Assembly: GCA_016873455.1 (NCBI GenBank)
Contig: VGXE01000021.1
Span: 1-33,525 of the forward strand
Source of the DNA: Nitrospira sp.
GTDB lineage: Bacteria; Nitrospirota; Nitrospiria; Nitrospirales; Nitrospiraceae
Direction: 5' to 3'
Length of the DNA stretch: 33,525 bases
Part shown: one piece after another, positions 31,605 to 33,525 of the stretch
Layout: the number at the start of each line of letters is the position of its first letter
Position numbering within the stretch: position 1 is the first letter of the stretch
Made by a program: the position numbers and the translations under genes
The notes under the pieces: model-generated
Databases searched by the model: none
What the model saw: only the letters and a program-made list of their open reading frames with translations
What the model was told of the DNA's origin: nothing

Positions 31605-32933
31605 ATGAGCGGTCAATTTCGAGAAGTGATCCGACAGCGGATTATCGACTCCGTATCCGCGAGTCCCCCTGCGTTTACGCGTCGGGATGTTCGGTTGCCT
31701 GCAGTTCCCGGGAAGGCGGTGGCCGTCATCGGTATGCGGCGCGCCGGCAAGACGACGTTTCTCTGGCAGGTGGTGGCGGATCGGCTTGCTCAGGGAACGG
31801 CGCGAGAAGGACTGCTGTACTTCAGTTTCGAGGACGAACGGCTGGCCGGCATGGCGTCCGGCGATCTCCATCTGCTGGTGGAGGAGTACTATCGCCTCTA
31901 CCCGGCTTGGCGTGACCGGCGGCGCGTCATTTTCTTGCTGGATGAAATTCAGAGTGTGACGGGGTGGGAACGTTTTGCTCGCCGTTTACTCGACAGTGAA
32001 CAGGTCGATCTGTTTCTCTCCGGGTCGTCGGCCCGTCTGCTTTCCCGGGAAGTGGCCACGAGCATGCGCGGACGTGCGATGGAGGCGCTGGTTCATCCCT
32101 TCAGCTTTCGCGAATACCTTCGTCATCGACGGCGTGAGCCGGACAAGGCGGCCGATCGTTTGTCGAAAGCGCAGCGGTCCTCCGTGGAAAAAGATCTGGT
32201 GGATTATCTTGTCGAGGGTGGGTTCCCGGAGGCCCAAACGGTAGCGCATAGGGATCGGATCGAATTATTGCGTGGGTATGTCGATGTCGCGCTGTTGCGT
32301 GATGTCATCGAGCGCCATGCCGTGTCGCATCCTGTCGCGTTGCGGTGGATGGTGCGTCAGCTGCTCGGTAATGCCGCCGGGTCGTTCAGCGTGAATAAGT
32401 TCCGCCTTGATCTCAAATCGCAAGGCATTCCTGTAGCCAAGGATACGTTGCACAGTTACCTGGCCTATTTGGAAGACGCGTTTCTGGTTCGGATGGTGTC
32501 GTTAGCGACTGATTCCGAGCGGCAGCGCATGGTCAATCCGCGCAAAGTGTATCCGATCGATCCCGGGCTGATAGCCGTGTTCGACCGCTCAGGCAAGGCC
32601 AATCTCGGACATGCGTTGGAAACGTGTATCATGCTGGAGTTGGACCGGCACGGGGCCGATGTGCGGTATGTACGCACGGCGGATGGATATGAAGTGGATT
32701 TTCTGGCCCGGCATCCTTCGGGGCAAGAAGAACTCATCCAAGTCTGTGCCAGCCTCGATGATCCTGCCGTCTGCAAGCGTGAAACGCGGGCGTTGCTGGA
32801 GGCCGCCAGACGCCATCCCGCTGCCAGTCTGCACTTGGTCAGTCTCGATATCCCGGCAAGGCTCGACCTGCCTGAGGCAATTACCGTGCATGCGGCCTGG
32901 GAGTGGCTGTTGCGGCAGGATCAAGCGGCATGA
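31605..32933 (+). CDS. AAA-family ATPase with C-terminal DUF4143 domain
   Basis: The 442-residue protein has Walker A GMRRAGKTT at 43-51, Walker B in RRVIFLLDEIQSVTGWERF, a sensor-like LFLSGSSARLLSREVATSMR and HPFSFREYLRHRRR. The C-terminal DUF4143 region includes VNPRKVYPIDPGLI and GYEVDFLARHPSGQEELIQV, the latter resembling a nuclease-fold strand pair. These ATPases are widespread and scattered in accessory DNA; their function is not established. ATG 31605 or GTG 31596 may be the start. Base composition is like the chromosome. It occupies a cassette bounded by rfbC fragments, like the toxin-antitoxin pairs. Confidence 0.88.
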   Translation: MSGQFREVIRQRIIDSVSASPPAFTRRDVRLPAVPGKAVAVIGMRRAGKTTFLWQVVADRLAQGTAREGLLYFSFEDERLAGMASGDLHLLVEEYYRLYPAWRDRRRVIFLLDEIQSVTGWERFARRLLDSEQVDLFLSGSSARLLSREVATSMRGRAMEALVHPFSFREYLRHRRREPDKAADRLSKAQRSSVEKDLVDYLVEGGFPEAQTVAHRDRIELLRGYVDVALLRDVIERHAVSHPVALRWMVRQLLGNAAGSFSVNKFRLDLKSQGIPVAKDTLHSYLAYLEDAFLVRMVSLATDSERQRMVNPRKVYPIDPGLIAVFDRSGKANLGHALETCIMLELDRHGADVRYVRTADGYEVDFLARHPSGQEELIQVCASLDDPAVCKRETRALLEAARRHPAASLHLVSLDIPARLDLPEAITVHAAWEWLLRQDQAA

Positions 32934-32963
32934 TGGAGAAAGTCGTAAACGGGCCGGCAGAGG

Positions 32964-33050
32964 GGCAGGGGATCACGTTCGAGCGTGCGGAGTGGTTTGA
33001 ATGACGGCTTCGAAGATCGGGTCAACAGCACAACCATGGCAATCCCGATC
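32964..33050 (+). pseudogene. rfbC 3'-end fragment with downstream flank, copy C
   Basis: GGCAGGGGATCACGTTCGA matches copy B, followed by a GCGGAGTGGTTTGAATGA end. Beyond the stop, CGAAGATCGGGTCAACAGCA and CCATGGCAATCCCGATCC match the sequence after intact rfbC (CGAAGATTTGGTCAACAACG, TATGGCAATGCCGGATC). This copy therefore keeps the old rfbC-downstream junction and marks the far edge of the cassette region. Confidence 0.85.
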
Positions 33051-33145
33051 CGTTCTGAATTGACTTGGGCCCTGCAGGCAGAAGAGAGCGTGTCTTCTGT
33101 ATCTCATCAGCTGAGTGCTGCCCCAGGATCTTTTGTGAGCCCTCC

Positions 33146-33415
33146 TTGAATTCCGTACGAATCAATATTGCCTCAAATTTTCTAGCCAGAGGGATGAGCG
33201 CAGTTCTGTCTCTGGTATTAGTGCCGATTTATATCAGGTTTTTAGGAATCGAGGCTTACGGGCTCATTGGGTTCTTGGTTGCACTGCAGGCCGCGTTAGC
33301 GATATTCGACCTGGGTATGGGCGCGACACTAAATAGAGAAATCGCCCGTCTATCAGCTGAAACTCATCAACGGCAAAAAATTGGGGAATTTGTACGAACG
33401 GCGGAGATTCTGTGA
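33146..33415 (+). pseudogene. Truncated polysaccharide flippase (Wzx-like)
   Basis: Residues NSVRINIASNFLARGMSAVL followed by SLVLVPIYIRFLGIEAYGLI and GFLVALQAALAIFDLGMGAT match the N-terminus of oligosaccharide flippases with two membrane helices. Family members have over 400 residues; this frame stops after 89 codons at TGA 33413. A short flippase-like stretch (IGPFLSGAWRIAD) appears in another frame just downstream, so a frameshift or deletion is likely, possibly with an insertion further on. TTG 33146 is the best-fitting start. The sequence is visibly AT-richer than its surroundings, suggesting transfer of an O-antigen gene. Confidence 0.8.
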
Positions 33416-33479
33416 GAGGTGGCTCCGGTTGGTTGGACAGTATCGGCCCATTCTTAAGTGGCGCCTGGCGGATAGCTGA

Positions 33480-33525
33480 CTACGCGGCGGTCTGCCGTGT
33501 CGTCAGATGGTCATAGTACACCTGG
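33480..33525 (-). other. C-terminal end of an unidentified minus-strand ORF
   Basis: Read on the minus strand, the last 46 bases encode QVYYDHLTTRQTAA followed by TAG (33482-33480). It is too short to assign. It immediately follows the broken flippase, so it could be the end of a transposase that interrupted that gene; this is a guess. Confidence 0.25.

Overview
The window reads as the lipopolysaccharide (LPS) region of a GC-rich, diderm, Gram-negative-type bacterium. Three things point to a Nitrospira-like (Nitrospirota) or deltaproteobacterial-type genome: LpxI rather than LpxH, a Gfo/Idh oxidoreductase inside the lpx operon, and S23 four-helix-bundle genes set in short-word repeats. The taxon is an inference from gene content; no rRNA or other marker gene is present.

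Layout. (1) 1-2322, minus strand: lon (cut by the window edge) and galU, the latter behind a strong promoter that appears to give a leaderless mRNA. (2) 2404-12620, plus strand: a sigma70-like promoter, then bamA, two Skp/OmpH-type genes (one a lipoprotein), fabZ, lpxA, lpxI, a Gfo/Idh oxidoreductase (GnnA candidate), lpxB and msbA. This covers outer-membrane protein assembly, lipid A synthesis and lipid A export. (3) 12653-20909: a frameshifted DUF374 acyltransferase, waaA, lpxK, a waaF-gmhB fusion, a SAM methyltransferase and two more GT9 heptosyltransferase-type genes, which build the Kdo/heptose inner core. (4) 21074-22790: a MarR-type winged-helix regulator with a nucleotide-binding-like C-terminal half, an S23 gene and a NusG/RfaH-like factor. 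They stand at the entrance to the O-antigen region. (5) 22818-29521: gmd and fcl (GDP-fucose), a DegT aminotransferase, and rfbB, rfbA, rfbC (dTDP-rhamnose). S23 genes sit between rfbB and rfbA and between rfbA and rfbC. No rfbD is seen. (6) 29553-33050: three accessory modules (MntA/HepT, VapBC, an AAA ATPase with DUF4143). Each is followed by a broken copy of the 3' end of rfbC. (7) 33146-33525: a truncated, AT-richer Wzx-like flippase and the end of an unidentified minus-strand ORF.

Two patterns stand out. First, palindromes made of short near-repeated words lie at gene junctions across the window. They carry stop codons, start codons, a 20-residue in-frame insert in RfbB, the WaaF-GmhB linker and the N-terminus of RfbA. 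Three of them enclose or flank S23 four-helix-bundle ORFs, like small cargo-bearing elements. Second, the 3' end of rfbC occurs four times and bounds each toxin-antitoxin-like cassette. This looks like repeated acquisition of modules at one chromosomal site.
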